Shown here piece after piece: positions 1 through 8,363 of a stretch of DNA of 64,000 nt. The notes beneath the pieces are model-generated. The model made no database searches and had not been told where the DNA came from. It worked only from the letters and a program-made list of their open reading frames with translations. Positions within the stretch are counted from its first letter, which is position 1, and each line of letters starts with the position of its first letter. The DNA comes from Sphingobacterium sp. SYP-B4668 (GTDB lineage Bacteria > Bacteroidota > Bacteroidia > Sphingobacteriales > Sphingobacteriaceae), in contig NZ_CP115483.1 in the NCBI RefSeq assembly GCF_027627455.1, positions 4,960,001 through 5,024,000 of the forward strand, written 5' to 3'. The position numbers and the translations under genes were made by a program.

Positions 1-72
1 TAGAAAATCGCTACATGAAGTAAAGGATAGTAGGCCAGCGATCAGCAGAAGCCCTGTTATATATATTTTCAT
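1..72 (-). CDS. SusD-family lipoprotein, N-terminal fragment
   Basis: The first 24 codons of a gene that continues past the left edge. They read as a lipoprotein signal: Met-Lys start, hydrophobic core GLLLIAGLL, then a lipobox ending SFTSC with Cys18, followed by SDFL. A Cys-x-Asp-Phe-Leu start of the mature protein is typical of SusD/RagB nutrient-binding lipoproteins. A GGAGAA ribosome site lies a few bases upstream of the ATG. The gene begins only 20 bases after the stop of the SusC receptor, the usual SusC-SusD order, so the two should be co-transcribed and form an outer-membrane transport pair. Only the signal region is visible, so family membership rests mainly on context. Confidence 0.75.
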   Translation of the reverse strand, partial: MKIYITGLLLIAGLLSFTSCSDFL

Positions 73-92
73 CTTATTATTCTCCTTAAATT

Positions 93-3000
93 TTATAAAG
101 TTACATTTAATCCTAGCGTAAAGGTTTTGGCTCTCGGATAAGAAAAGAAGGTCACATTTTGACCGAACTTATTGTTATCCCCTTGCGATGTGCTTTCTGG
201 ATCGTATCCTTTAAAATCATCTGACATCAAAAGCCAAGGATTGTTAGCGCTACCATATACCCGCAATCCAGAGATACCAATTGATTTACATAAATTAGGG
301 GCAAACGTATAGCCCAATTGAAGAAGGTTTACTCGCAAGAAAGAACCATCTACGACCCACGACGAGTCTACATTAGTATCTTGACCCGCATGTCCGGAAT
401 TAGTCAAGTAGATAGCCTGTTGCATCGTATTAGGATTAGATCCATTGTAGGCATCGGTAAGTATCTCCTTTAATCCATTGGTAATACCGAAGCGATCGTA
501 GGTAGAATGATAGAACTGCTGCATGGTCTCCACGCCATATACAAATTGTAAATCCAAAGTCAAATCAAAGTTTTTATAATTAAATGTATTGATAAAACTT
601 CCAGTCCAGTCAGGTGTTCCCTTACCCAAGATTTCCTTCTCTTTCGAACGCTTAGGCCTACCTACTTGTGCCAAGGTAGCTTCACCGGCCTCGTAATCTT
701 GGATGGTATATATACCATAGCGCTTATATCCATAAAAGCTATTCATGTTTTCGCCCACGCGGATAATACCATTTGCACCCCCAACCCATTCATTGCGCAG
801 GATATCAGCATTATTCTCTCCGAGTTTCAACACTTCGTTCTTATTGTAATTCATATTCAAGCTGGTATTCCAACTAAATACTTCATTTTTTACTGGTGAG
901 GCACTCACCATAATATCTAAACCACGATTTTGCACAGACCCGACATTCATCAATACCGACTTATATCCCGTTGTGCGTGGAAGCGGCACTTCCAACAAGA
1001 GGTCTGTCGTCTTCTTTTGGTAGTAGGACACATCAAAATTTAATCTATTGGCAAATAGTCCGAGTTCTACTCCCACGTCATACTGCGCCGTCTTTTCCCA
1101 TTTAAGATCATCATTTGCGATGTTATTAAGATATGAAAATGGTGCACGTGATCCATTCAACAAAATGGTACCAGCCCTTGTTTTTGCGATCGACTCATAG
1201 GGGTTAATCTCCGAATTTCCGGTCAGACCATAGCTGGTGTGAAATTTCAAATTACTGATTGTACTATTATCCCTTAGAAAATCTTCATTTGACGCATTCC
1301 ACGCAAATCCAACGGATGGGAAGAAAGCATATTTATTATTCTTCCCGAATCTTGAAGATCCGTCGTAACGACCTGTCACTGTTGCTGAATAACGATCGTT
1401 ATACGTATAAGCCATACGCAAAAAATAAGAGTTCATAGCCCATCTACTCCAATCTGATGTCGGAGCCCCAGGAGTGGTTCCTACCCCCATATTGTTCCAC
1501 TCGTAGAAATCATCACCAAATCCTTCCGTTCTAGACCGATCGATGCTGTAGGTTCGTTCCTGCCAAGACAATCCTACCATCCCGTTGATCCGGTGACGAT
1601 CTATAGTCTTATTATATGTTAAATAGGTCTCTTCTTGCCAATAGAGTGTATTGGTATTTTCAATCTCTGCCCAGCCATTTGGTCGAGAAATATTATTAAG
1701 AAGAATGGATGAATATCCCTTGTAATCCTTTTTGTGGCTATCCACACCAAATTGTGTTTTTAAATCCAACCCCTCCATAAGGTGAAAGGTTAACGCCGCA
1801 TTTCCAAAAATCTGGGTATTATAGCGCATACGCTTTTGTAGGTCCAAAATAGATACTGGATTTGCCATACCCTCGAATCCAAAGGCGTCGGCCATATTAG
1901 AGGAAGACGAAGAAGTATAATCTCCATTCGCATCACGTACGGGAAGCCAAGGCAGCATTTCAATCATAGTTCGTCTTGCTTCCTGTCCACCGCCATCCTC
2001 AGGTGTATACCGACCCCAAGTATGATTCACTAACAGATTGACGTTTGTCGATAACCATTTTGCAGGTTTTGCATCATAGGCCAACTTACCATTGACACGT
2101 TTACTAAACGTATTCAACAATACCCCTTGTTGATCGCTATAATTTAAGAAAGCACCTACTGAGGAGCTCTCGTCGCCTTGTTGTATGTTCACTTGGTGAT
2201 TTTGGGAAATTGCGGTTCTACTCGCTTCCCTTTGCCAATCCGTATCGTATATCGGGTTGCCGCCTGCGTCAAAGTAGTTCTGATCCGTAAACCAAGTAGT
2301 CCTGTCTAAAGACCAATTCTTCCCTTGATACTTATTTTCGTTTTCCAGACCTATCATAAAGGCATCTGTCCACTCCTGCGCATTCAACAAATCCATATAA
2401 CGTGCCACAGAACTCACACCCGCAGAACCTTGATAGCTAAGTGTCTTCCGGCCATCTTTACTTCCTCGTTTTGTCGTGACCATAATGACCCCATTTGCCC
2501 CTCTCGCACCATAAATAGCGGCAGAAGATGCATCTTTCAGCACCTCTATCCGTTCGATATCATTAGGATTCAAAAGATGAAAATCTTCCATTACAACTCC
2601 ATCCACGACATATAAGGGATTAGAGGAAGAAGTAATCGTAGAGTTCCCTCGAATCACCACCCTATTGGCGTAAGCCCCCGGCTGGCTCGAATTAGAAAAA
2701 ATATTCACGCCTGCAGCCTTTCCCCTTAGGTTTTCCAGTGCGCTAAAACTTTGGGTTTTAATCATATCTTCGCCTTTAGCTATGGAAATAGATCCGGTCA
2801 CATCTGACTTACGCATGGTTCCGTAACCCACCACCACAACCTCTTCTAAAGCCTCACTTTCAGAAGTTAGGTTAATAGTAATTCCTGAGGATGATGTTAT
2901 AGGCACTTCCGATTTCTTAAAGCCCACATACGAAACCTGCAAGGTGTCACCAACCTTTGCATTTAAGGTGAAGTTCCCGTTTTCATCCGTCTGGGCGCTC

Positions 3001-3239
3001 ACCGTTGTACCTTTTACCGTGACAGTCACACCCGCCAAAGGGCTTTTGGTCTGCGCATCAAACACTCGACCGCTGACCGACTCCTGTGTGGCATTTGACA
3101 AATAAACACGCTTGCTTTCATTCGGGAGCAGTCTGCTGGGAGATGCAGAGGCATAATTTAGAGCCAAAAGAGAAAGTGGGACAATCCACCACCTCGACCG
3201 ACGACCTACAGGCCAATCATGTTTCATGTAATGTTTCAT
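93..3239 (-). CDS. SusC/RagA family TonB-linked outer membrane receptor
   Basis: Outer-membrane TonB-dependent transporter of the SusC type, 1048 aa, a full length for the family. After a signal-like N-terminus (hydrophobic WWIVPLSLLALNYASA) comes a carboxypeptidase-D regulatory-like domain starting near residue 54 (VSGRVFDAQTKSPLAGV). It is followed by the SusC signature EEVVVVGYGT, a plug domain (LYVVDGVV, IEVLKDASSAAIYGARGANG), and a long beta barrel ending in an aromatic/Leu strand (TFTLGLNVTL). Two starts are possible, Met1 or Met5; neither has a strong Shine-Dalgarno, which is common in Bacteroidota. It pairs with the SusD fragment downstream. No sigma/anti-sigma pair lies beside it. 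A CG-centred palindrome about 42 bases upstream suggests control by a DNA-binding repressor. The substrate cannot be read from the sequence. Confidence 0.95.
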   Translation of the reverse strand: MKHYMKHDWPVGRRSRWWIVPLSLLALNYASASPSRLLPNESKRVYLSNATQESVSGRVFDAQTKSPLAGVTVTVKGTTVSAQTDENGNFTLNAKVGDTLQVSYVGFKKSEVPITSSSGITINLTSESEALEEVVVVGYGTMRKSDVTGSISIAKGEDMIKTQSFSALENLRGKAAGVNIFSNSSQPGAYANRVVIRGNSTITSSSNPLYVVDGVVMEDFHLLNPNDIERIEVLKDASSAAIYGARGANGVIMVTTKRGSKDGRKTLSYQGSAGVSSVARYMDLLNAQEWTDAFMIGLENENKYQGKNWSLDRTTWFTDQNYFDAGGNPIYDTDWQREASRTAISQNHQVNIQQGDESSSVGAFLNYSDQQGVLLNTFSKRVNGKLAYDAKPAKWLSTNVNLLVNHTWGRYTPEDGGGQEARRTMIEMLPWLPVRDANGDYTSSSSSNMADAFGFEGMANPVSILDLQKRMRYNTQIFGNAALTFHLMEGLDLKTQFGVDSHKKDYKGYSSILLNNISRPNGWAEIENTNTLYWQEETYLTYNKTIDRHRINGMVGLSWQERTYSIDRSRTEGFGDDFYEWNNMGVGTTPGAPTSDWSRWAMNSYFLRMAYTYNDRYSATVTGRYDGSSRFGKNNKYAFFPSVGFAWNASNEDFLRDNSTISNLKFHTSYGLTGNSEINPYESIAKTRAGTILLNGSRAPFSYLNNIANDDLKWEKTAQYDVGVELGLFANRLNFDVSYYQKKTTDLLLEVPLPRTTGYKSVLMNVGSVQNRGLDIMVSASPVKNEVFSWNTSLNMNYNKNEVLKLGENNADILRNEWVGGANGIIRVGENMNSFYGYKRYGIYTIQDYEAGEATLAQVGRPKRSKEKEILGKGTPDWTGSFINTFNYKNFDLTLDLQFVYGVETMQQFYHSTYDRFGITNGLKEILTDAYNGSNPNTMQQAIYLTNSGHAGQDTNVDSSWVVDGSFLRVNLLQLGYTFAPNLCKSIGISGLRVYGSANNPWLLMSDDFKGYDPESTSQGDNNKFGQNVTFFSYPRAKTFTLGLNVTL

Positions 3240-3280
3240 GTTAGTTAGTTATTTATAGTATAGTTGTGTGTTTGTAAAGC

Positions 3281-3292
3281 TAAAACGTTTTA
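3281..3292. promoter_or_regulatory. Palindromic operator candidate upstream of susC1
   Basis: Perfect 12-base palindrome TAAAACGTTTTA, 42 bases upstream of the SusC start. Its centre AAACGTTT fits the AA-n-CG-n-TT core that LacI/GalR-family regulators usually bind. The flanking 12-mer AAAGCTAAAACG (3276-3287) recurs at 5919-5930 upstream of the GMC small-subunit gene. No LacI-family gene is in the window, so the regulator is inferred. Confidence 0.4.
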
Positions 3293-3570
3293 TATTTCAC
3301 CCAACACTTCAGTTGTAGTCCTATATAATTTTCCAGCTCTTCAATTATTATTTATAATTAGTCCGAGATTGCTTCTATCTTGGAAACCTTTTCAAATCAA
3401 AGAATGACTCAAATAATGTTGCAGTTAAATAAAAGCCAAAATATCGGCATGTTTTTCCGGTTAGATTAAAGTTAATTGTTTTAGCTCGAAAAACACAAAC
3501 CTTTTTTACACTATATTAATATAAGAAGATGCTTCACATATAGTAGTTCGAAAAAAATAGAAAGTTTCAA

Positions 3571-3618
3571 AACAAAAAGGCTCCCTCTTCATAATCATGA
3601 AGAGGGAGCCTTTTTGTT
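3571..3618 (-). terminator. Terminator of the GMC oxidoreductase operon
   Basis: Perfect 22-bp stem with a 4-base loop (AATC at 3593-3596). The arms begin AACAAAAAGG and end CCTTTTTGTT, so the stem closes in an A/T run on both strands. It sits 27 bases past the GMC stop codon, in the direction of transcription. Confidence 0.85.
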
Positions 3619-3645
3619 AGCGATAGTAGCCTTAAAGGGCTTTTT

Positions 3646-5361
3646 CTATATATTTCCTTTTTTCATTTCCTGTATCGCATAATCTACAGCTCTTGCAGAA
3701 AAAGCCATATAGGTTAACGAAGGATTTTGAGTTGAAGTTGAGGTCATCGCGGCACCATCTGTCACAAATACATTCGGTACAGCATGCATTTGATTCCACT
3801 TATTAAGTACGGATGTTTTAGGATCGTGGCCCATACGCGCTCCACCCATTTCATGTATATCCAATCCTGGTGACTGCCCTTGATCATGTTGCTGGATATT
3901 GGTAAAGCCAGCTGTTTCAAACATCGCTGTCATCTGCTCTAAGTAATCCTTTTTCATCTTTGCATCGTTATCGTCATAATCTACCGCAATCTTCAATAAA
4001 GGTATATCCCAAGCATCTTTCCGGCTGTCATCCAAAGTAACCTGTCCAGATTCTTTAGGAATGGTTTCGCCCATCATATGGGACCCTACCCCCCAAATAC
4101 CATACTGCGGATTCAATAGATTATTCTTAAGAGACTCCCCATAGCCAGACTGATCTGCATTTTTGGAACGATAAGCTCCGAAGCCAGCAGCGTACCCTCT
4201 CAAAAAATCTGTCTCTTGTTTGTGTAGGTTTCGGAATCTCGGAATATATCCTCCTCCTGCAGGATTACGGCCATCAGTAGTATAATCGAGATAGCCTTCA
4301 TATTCGGCATATATACGCGCACTATAGTTGTGAAAAGCGACATACTTACCCAACGTTCCGCTATCATTTCCTAATCCATTCTCAAAGCGTTTGGATTTTG
4401 AATTCAAGAGGATCAAATTCGTATTAAGTGCGGCAGCATTGACAAAAATCACCTTTGCATAAAAATCGATTTCCTCCTTCGTTTCAGTATCCAATACGCG
4501 CGCGCCTATCGCCTTCCCTTTGTCATCATCGTACAATATAGAATGAACGACAGAAAGAGGGCGCAAGGTCATATTACCTGTTTTTGCAGCCCAAGGTATA
4601 GTGGATGCATTGGAGCTAAAATAACCACCAAAGGGACATCCTCGTTGACATAAGGTTCGATTTTGACACTGCACACGCCCTTGATCCAAATGTATTTGGT
4701 TCGGTTTCGATAGATGCGCGCAACGTGCAGATATTACCTTACGTTCCGGAAACTTTGCCTGCATAGTCTGCTGAAAATACTTTTCGACGATATTCAATGG
4801 ATATCCCGGTAAAAACTCTCCATCTGGGAGCTCTGGAAGCCCGTCTTTATCGCCCGCTATGCCCGCAAATCGCTCGACATAGTCGTACCATGGCTTTAGG
4901 TCGGCATAGCGTATAGGCCAATCTACCGCAAATCCGTCGCGAGCAGGTCCATCAAAATCAAAGTCAGACCAACGCTGTGTCTGCCTAGCCCACAAAAGAG
5001 ACTTGCCCCCTACCTGATATCCTCTTATCCAATCAAAAGGTTTCTCTTGTATATAAGGATGTTCATGATCCTTTACAAAAAAATGTGCAGCATCTTCATG
5101 GAAAGCATAGCATCGATTAACAACTGGGTTATCTTGCTTTACCTGATAGGGCATCTCGCCACGGTGTTCGAATTCCCAAGGATAGAGGTTCGTTGTTGGA
5201 TAGTCTTTTACGTGCTTTACATCTCTCCCACGTTCCAAAACCAAGGTCTTCAATCCTTTTTCACATAGCTCTTTCGCTGCCCATCCACCGCTGATACCCG
5301 ATCCAATTACAATAGCATCGTATGTTCTCTCCTGTACACTCCGTGTATTAATATTTGCCAT
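3646..5361 (-). CDS. GMC family oxidoreductase (FAD-dependent, sugar-dehydrogenase-like)
   Basis: FAD-dependent glucose-methanol-choline oxidoreductase, 571 aa. The Rossmann dinucleotide-binding loop GSGISGG starts at Gly20 and is followed by the acidic VLERG strand end. A cysteine-rich segment in the middle (CQNRTLCQRGCPFGG) is typical of the gluconate/sorbitol dehydrogenase-like branch. The C-terminal domain carries the catalytic His in HEMGGARMG and the Asn in TQNPSLTYMA. There is no signal peptide. The gene starts 15 bases after the small subunit with the Tat-type signal, so the two probably form a complex that is exported together, as known for membrane-bound sugar dehydrogenases. Relatives in Sphingobacteriaceae include glucoside 3-dehydrogenases, so oxidation of a sugar or glycoside hydroxyl at the cell envelope is a reasonable inference. 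The exact substrate is unknown. Confidence 0.9.
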   Translation of the reverse strand: MANINTRSVQERTYDAIVIGSGISGGWAAKELCEKGLKTLVLERGRDVKHVKDYPTTNLYPWEFEHRGEMPYQVKQDNPVVNRCYAFHEDAAHFFVKDHEHPYIQEKPFDWIRGYQVGGKSLLWARQTQRWSDFDFDGPARDGFAVDWPIRYADLKPWYDYVERFAGIAGDKDGLPELPDGEFLPGYPLNIVEKYFQQTMQAKFPERKVISARCAHLSKPNQIHLDQGRVQCQNRTLCQRGCPFGGYFSSNASTIPWAAKTGNMTLRPLSVVHSILYDDDKGKAIGARVLDTETKEEIDFYAKVIFVNAAALNTNLILLNSKSKRFENGLGNDSGTLGKYVAFHNYSARIYAEYEGYLDYTTDGRNPAGGGYIPRFRNLHKQETDFLRGYAAGFGAYRSKNADQSGYGESLKNNLLNPQYGIWGVGSHMMGETIPKESGQVTLDDSRKDAWDIPLLKIAVDYDDNDAKMKKDYLEQMTAMFETAGFTNIQQHDQGQSPGLDIHEMGGARMGHDPKTSVLNKWNQMHAVPNVFVTDGAAMTSTSTQNPSLTYMAFSARAVDYAIQEMKKGNI

Positions 5362-5376
5362 TCAAACGATTCCTTA

Positions 5377-5868
5377 TTATGCAATGATTTTCATTTCCCC
5401 ATTGTAGCGCCCCGGCACTAACTCATATATGAGCTTGTTTTTCATGACGTACTCAGAGTTCAAGTACCCTTGTATAGTCCTTCTTTTGAAAATTCCATAA
5501 AAAGGGGATTTCTCTTCAGCTTTCTCCTGACCTTCAAAATAAGTTTTTAGATGGTCAGGAGACTTCCCGTCCAGTTCTTTCCTCGCTATAGCTAGCCCCT
5601 CGAGGAAAGCTTTTTGGTCTTCAGGAGAATGACAATCATCGACCATCTTCATCACAAAGAGGTGGAGATTTAACTTTTTACCTCCTGGTGAATCCGTTTC
5701 TGGGATTAGCATATCAACTAAATTGGCTAAAAACGCTTCATCCTGAGCCGTCATTTTGATAACGTGCAGATCGATGGATGTACCTCCCTGTTCGCGTAAG
5801 CAAGATGGCATTAAGGCCAATCCCCCCGCAATAATAAAAAGTTGCTTTACCGCAGTCCTCCGGTTCAT
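5377..5868 (-). CDS. Gluconate 2-dehydrogenase subunit 3 family protein, Tat-type lipoprotein
   Basis: Small subunit (163 aa) of a two-component GMC dehydrogenase. The N-terminus has a twin-arginine pair (Arg3-Arg4 in MNRRTAVKQ), a hydrophobic stretch IIAGGLALMP and a cysteine at 23, consistent with export of a folded protein by Tat and possible lipidation. The body contains the family pattern of a helical protein with MLIPETDSPGG and a C-terminal IPGR-like tail (ELVPGRYNGEM). It is first in the operon; the catalytic GMC subunit follows with a 15-base gap. The likely role is to carry the signal-less GMC partner across the inner membrane and anchor it. A TTAGAA/TTCTAA inverted repeat at 5894-5908 and the motif at 5919-5930 lie upstream. 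Confidence 0.85.
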   Translation of the reverse strand: MNRRTAVKQLFIIAGGLALMPSCLREQGGTSIDLHVIKMTAQDEAFLANLVDMLIPETDSPGGKKLNLHLFVMKMVDDCHSPEDQKAFLEGLAIARKELDGKSPDHLKTYFEGQEKAEEKSPFYGIFKRRTIQGYLNSEYVMKNKLIYELVPGRYNGEMKIIA

Positions 5869-5918
5869 ACGATTTTGTTTATAATCTGTAATATTAGAAA
5901 TATTCTAACAAATATCAA

Positions 5919-5930
5919 AAAGCTAAAACG
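5919..5930. promoter_or_regulatory. Shared upstream motif AAAGCTAAAACG
   Basis: This 12-mer is identical to 3276-3287 upstream of susC1. With its flank it also gives an AA-n-CG-n-TT core (AAACGATT). It lies about 50 bases upstream of the small-subunit start. Shared placement suggests that the SusCD transporter and the dehydrogenase answer to the same regulator. Confidence 0.35.
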
Positions 5931-5978
5931 ATTAGACGGCACAACCTCCTCGTGACACGTCATTTCTTAGGGTGTATT

Positions 5979-6632
5979 TTAATTCTTCAAAAAATTCCAC
6001 ACCTGTTCGAGATTGCTAAACAATTGATCTGCTACTTTCAATTTTTCACGCTCTATCGGTTGTTCCGAGACCGCTATACAATAGAGTCCTGCTGCCTGCG
6101 CCGCCGTGGTCCCAGTAATCGTATCTTCAATCACCAAACAGTTCTGTGCATCTATCCCCATTTCTTCAACCGCCAGCAAGTATGGTTCGGGATTGGGTTT
6201 GGGCTGCTGCACGCTATCTCGAGTGATAATTATTGAAAAGTAAGGCAATAGTCCATGATGTCCCAAAACTTTATCTACCGTAGTTCTATAACTAGAGGTT
6301 ACCAATGCAATCTGAGTACCTTTTTCTTTAAGATTCGTCAAGATTTCTCGAGCATAGGGCATCAAATTAATTGTCGTCATATCAGAAGACTCATATGCTG
6401 CACGTGTACGCGTCCACATAAATTCAACTGTGGTGTCCACGCCGTATACCTCACGTATGGTCTCTACATTCGAGACCAACGTATGTCCAGCAAAATGTCT
6501 GACCCAATCTTCAAATGTCAATTCAATACCGAACTCCTCAGCTATAATAGGTCCCCAATTTTTAAAGTAATAGTATTCCGAATCAATCAATGTCCCGTCT
6601 AAATCAAAAAATACAGCTTGCAAATCGTTCAT
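5979..6632 (-). CDS. HAD-superfamily hydrolase, beta-phosphoglucomutase-like
   Basis: Haloacid-dehalogenase-fold phosphatase or phosphomutase, 217 aa, the size of subfamily IA members. Motif I is FFDLDGTLIDSE with the nucleophile Asp10 and acid/base Asp12; the helical cap follows (residues about 20-90). Motif II is LVTSS, the motif III lysine is in QPKPNPEPYL, and motif IV is VIEDTITGTTAA. It probably acts on a small sugar phosphate or other phosphometabolite in the cytoplasm. It is transcribed toward the GMC operon but separated by 110 bases, so it may have its own transcript. Members of this family are too promiscuous for a substrate call. Confidence 0.88.
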   Translation of the reverse strand: MNDLQAVFFDLDGTLIDSEYYYFKNWGPIIAEEFGIELTFEDWVRHFAGHTLVSNVETIREVYGVDTTVEFMWTRTRAAYESSDMTTINLMPYAREILTNLKEKGTQIALVTSSYRTTVDKVLGHHGLLPYFSIIITRDSVQQPKPNPEPYLLAVEEMGIDAQNCLVIEDTITGTTAAQAAGLYCIAVSEQPIEREKLKVADQLFSNLEQVWNFLKN

Positions 6633-6697
6633 GTTTTTGTTCTAAAATCGTTAACAGGTAAAAATAGGAATTTGATTGTTAAGAACCGATTAAACAA

Positions 6698-7330
6698 CTA
6701 AATAGTTCCTCCGTAGACGCTATCTGACAATTTATTGATTAAGGTATTGTGAAAACCTACATAGACATATATTGCACGACCATCCTTAGGTATCCAAGGT
6801 AAGTCCCAAATATCCATCCCTATCGACTCCAAACTTCCCACTTCTCGAAATTGCCGATAGTCATGTCCATCATACAAGAGTGCAATCAGGACATTGTTCC
6901 CCATCCGATTTTGTACATCCCACGTAATTGTCACCCTAGTATCTGTTAAGCTCACCTTCACATTTTGCGGTGGCAACAGGTCACCTCTAAAAACCAACAC
7001 CTTCTCCGGATCTATCAACGGTTTGTTTCCTTCGCCATACTTAATGGCATTTTTTAACGCATAAGATTGCGCCATTTGAAATGGACCAACCCGGCTCCCT
7101 TTAGGGGCAAGATGCTGATAACCAAATACAATAAACGGCCTTATCATCTTAAGAAAACTTGATACGGCTCGCATCCGCCCTTGATTAATCAGCTCCAATT
7201 CACTGAATTTTTGGGATGGAGCCCGTCTCCCCACCGTCCTAATGACATTTTGGCCATTAAGTTGATAACCCACAATAGAACCTATTTTCCCGGAAAAGGT
7301 CCCCTGTATTCCATTCTTTGATACTGCCAT
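6698..7330 (-). CDS. DUF6266 family protein
   Basis: A 210-aa protein starting MAVSKNGIQGTFSGKIGSIV, the conserved opening of the DUF6266 family, which is common in Sphingobacteriaceae and has no known function. After the glycine-rich start comes a segment rich in basic and aromatic residues (VIRTVGRRAP, RPFIVFGYQ). The C-terminal half looks beta-rich and fibronectin-like (LPPQNVKVSLTDTRVTITWD). There is no signal peptide or membrane helix. It stands alone, with a long intergenic region containing a perfect hairpin upstream. Confidence 0.8.
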   Translation of the reverse strand: MAVSKNGIQGTFSGKIGSIVGYQLNGQNVIRTVGRRAPSQKFSELELINQGRMRAVSSFLKMIRPFIVFGYQHLAPKGSRVGPFQMAQSYALKNAIKYGEGNKPLIDPEKVLVFRGDLLPPQNVKVSLTDTRVTITWDVQNRMGNNVLIALLYDGHDYRQFREVGSLESIGMDIWDLPWIPKDGRAIYVYVGFHNTLINKLSDSVYGGTI

Positions 7331-7426
7331 AATTTTGAGTGTATGATTGGTTAGTAATTCGCTACAGATTCGTATCCACTTCGTACTAAATATACAACTA
7401 AAAAAGTATTAATCAAGTCTTTATAG

Positions 7427-7481
7427 AGAGTTAACAGGGGGTTGATAGAGGTTGTACCTCTATCAACCCCCTGTTAACTCT
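7427..7481. repeat. Perfect 26-bp inverted repeat, 3-base loop
   Basis: The arms 7427-7452 and 7456-7481 are exact reverse complements around a TGT loop. The left arm runs AGAGTTAACAGGGGG then TTGATAGAGGT. Both flanking genes point away from it, so it does not end either annotated gene, and no T-run follows on the plus strand. It could be the remnant of a mobile repeat, a strong folded RNA element, or an insulator between divergent promoters. Confidence 0.75.
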
Positions 7482-7640
7482 TTCTCAATACACTATTAAT
7501 TCTCTATTAATATCTAAGTATTGGTGTAGTTGATCCGAATTGATGCAGAATTAAACCCGAATGTTGCGACCTTAAACAATATCCTCTTCCACAATTGGCC
7601 TATATCGATACGCTCCCTTGTCACAAATCCGAATAAACAC

Positions 7641-7671
7641 TTGTTAAAAAAAACAAGTTTGTCTAAGTTTG
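7641..7671 (+). promoter_or_regulatory. Promoter of the FAH-family gene
   Basis: TTG at 7641-7643, a 20-base spacer, then TAAGTTTG at 7664-7671, matching the Bacteroidota -33/-7 consensus (TTTG or TTG, about 20 bases, TAnnTTTG). The inverted repeat ACTTGTT-N6-AACAAGT (7639-7658) overlaps the -33 element and could be an operator. Predicted leader about 75 bases. Confidence 0.5.
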
Positions 7672-7751
7672 TTAAGTTACGACAGAATAGGAGGCTTCTC
7701 CTTCAATACAGTTGTCTCTAGAATACCCTTAGTATATACACGTCAATCGAT

Positions 7752-8363
7752 ATGAAGATAATCGCAGTAGGTCGCAACTACATCGACCACGCCAAAGAAC
7801 TCAATAATCCAGTACCCGAAACGCCTGTTATCTTTATGAAGCCAGATACTGCGCTTCTTAAAGACAATAAAGATTTTTATTATCCAGATTTTTCTACCGA
7901 TATCCATTACGAAGTGGAAGTGGTCCTACGGATCTGCAAAGAAGGGAAGCACGTATCCCCTAAGTTTGCCACCACATATTATGATGCTGTTGGTCTAGGA
8001 GTAGATTTCACGGCTCGGGATATTCAGCAGCAGCATAAAGAAAAAGGATTGCCTTGGGAGCTGGCCAAATCCTTTGATAGTTCAGCTGTCATTAGTTCTC
8101 TTATTCCTATAACCGATTTTGAAAATCCTGATCAGATAGCATTCAGTCTACAAAAAAATGGGAATATCGTCCAAGAGGGGAACACACGGGATTTGATTTT
8201 TTCTTACGGTCAACTGATTGTATTTATCTCCCAATACATCACTCTCCGAAAAGGTGACTTCATATACACCGGAACACCTGCCGGTGTAGGTCCAATTGCG
8301 ATTGGCGATCATCTGGAAGGCTTTATTGGACAACAAAGCATGTTTACTTGTGCTATCAAATAA
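7752..8363 (+). CDS. Fumarylacetoacetate hydrolase family protein
   Basis: Compact single-domain FAH-family enzyme, 203 aa, cytoplasmic. Family members cleave C-C bonds in acylpyruvates or decarboxylate oxaloacetate-like compounds using a divalent metal. The metal ligands are visible as Glu54 and Glu56 (HYEVEVVLR) and Asp85 (GVDFTARD); the lysine of the catalytic loop lies in LAKSFDSSA. The C-terminal GTPAGVGPI turn is also typical. At about 200 residues it resembles short bacterial acylpyruvases (YcgM-like). It is the first gene of a plus-strand run, 162 bases ahead of the M23 peptidase, with no functional link between the two. Confidence 0.88.
   Translation: MKIIAVGRNYIDHAKELNNPVPETPVIFMKPDTALLKDNKDFYYPDFSTDIHYEVEVVLRICKEGKHVSPKFATTYYDAVGLGVDFTARDIQQQHKEKGLPWELAKSFDSSAVISSLIPITDFENPDQIAFSLQKNGNIVQEGNTRDLIFSYGQLIVFISQYITLRKGDFIYTGTPAGVGPIAIGDHLEGFIGQQSMFTCAIK

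Larger units (their letters stand above)
3240..3645. other. Gene-free 406-base stretch between susC1 and the GMC gene
   Basis: AT-rich, no credible ORF or RNA gene. It holds, from the susC side, the palindrome TAAAACGTTTTA at 3281-3292, an inverted copy of the AGCTAAAAC core at 3478-3486, a 12-base AT palindrome at 3512-3523, and the strong terminator hairpin of the upstream GMC operon at 3571-3618. The susC promoter must lie here, but I could not find a clear TAnnTTTG element on the minus strand. Confidence 0.6.
7331..7751. other. Divergent intergenic region with a long hairpin and a promoter
   Basis: A 421-base region between two divergently transcribed genes. It contains a perfect 26-bp inverted repeat (7427-7481), a stretch rich in TATTAAT repeats (7494-7514), a small inverted repeat ACTTGTT-N6-AACAAGT (7639-7658), and a good Bacteroidota promoter for the FAH gene. 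A 63-codon reading frame at 7530-7721 overlaps the promoter and resembles nothing known. Confidence 0.6.

Noticed and set aside
2325..2615. 96-codon frame on the plus strand within susC1
   Set aside because: It is antisense to a conserved receptor domain and has no independent features.
7530..7721. 63-codon reading frame in the divergent gap before the FAH gene
   Set aside because: It overlaps the FAH promoter and small inverted repeat, has no ribosome site and no recognisable protein features.
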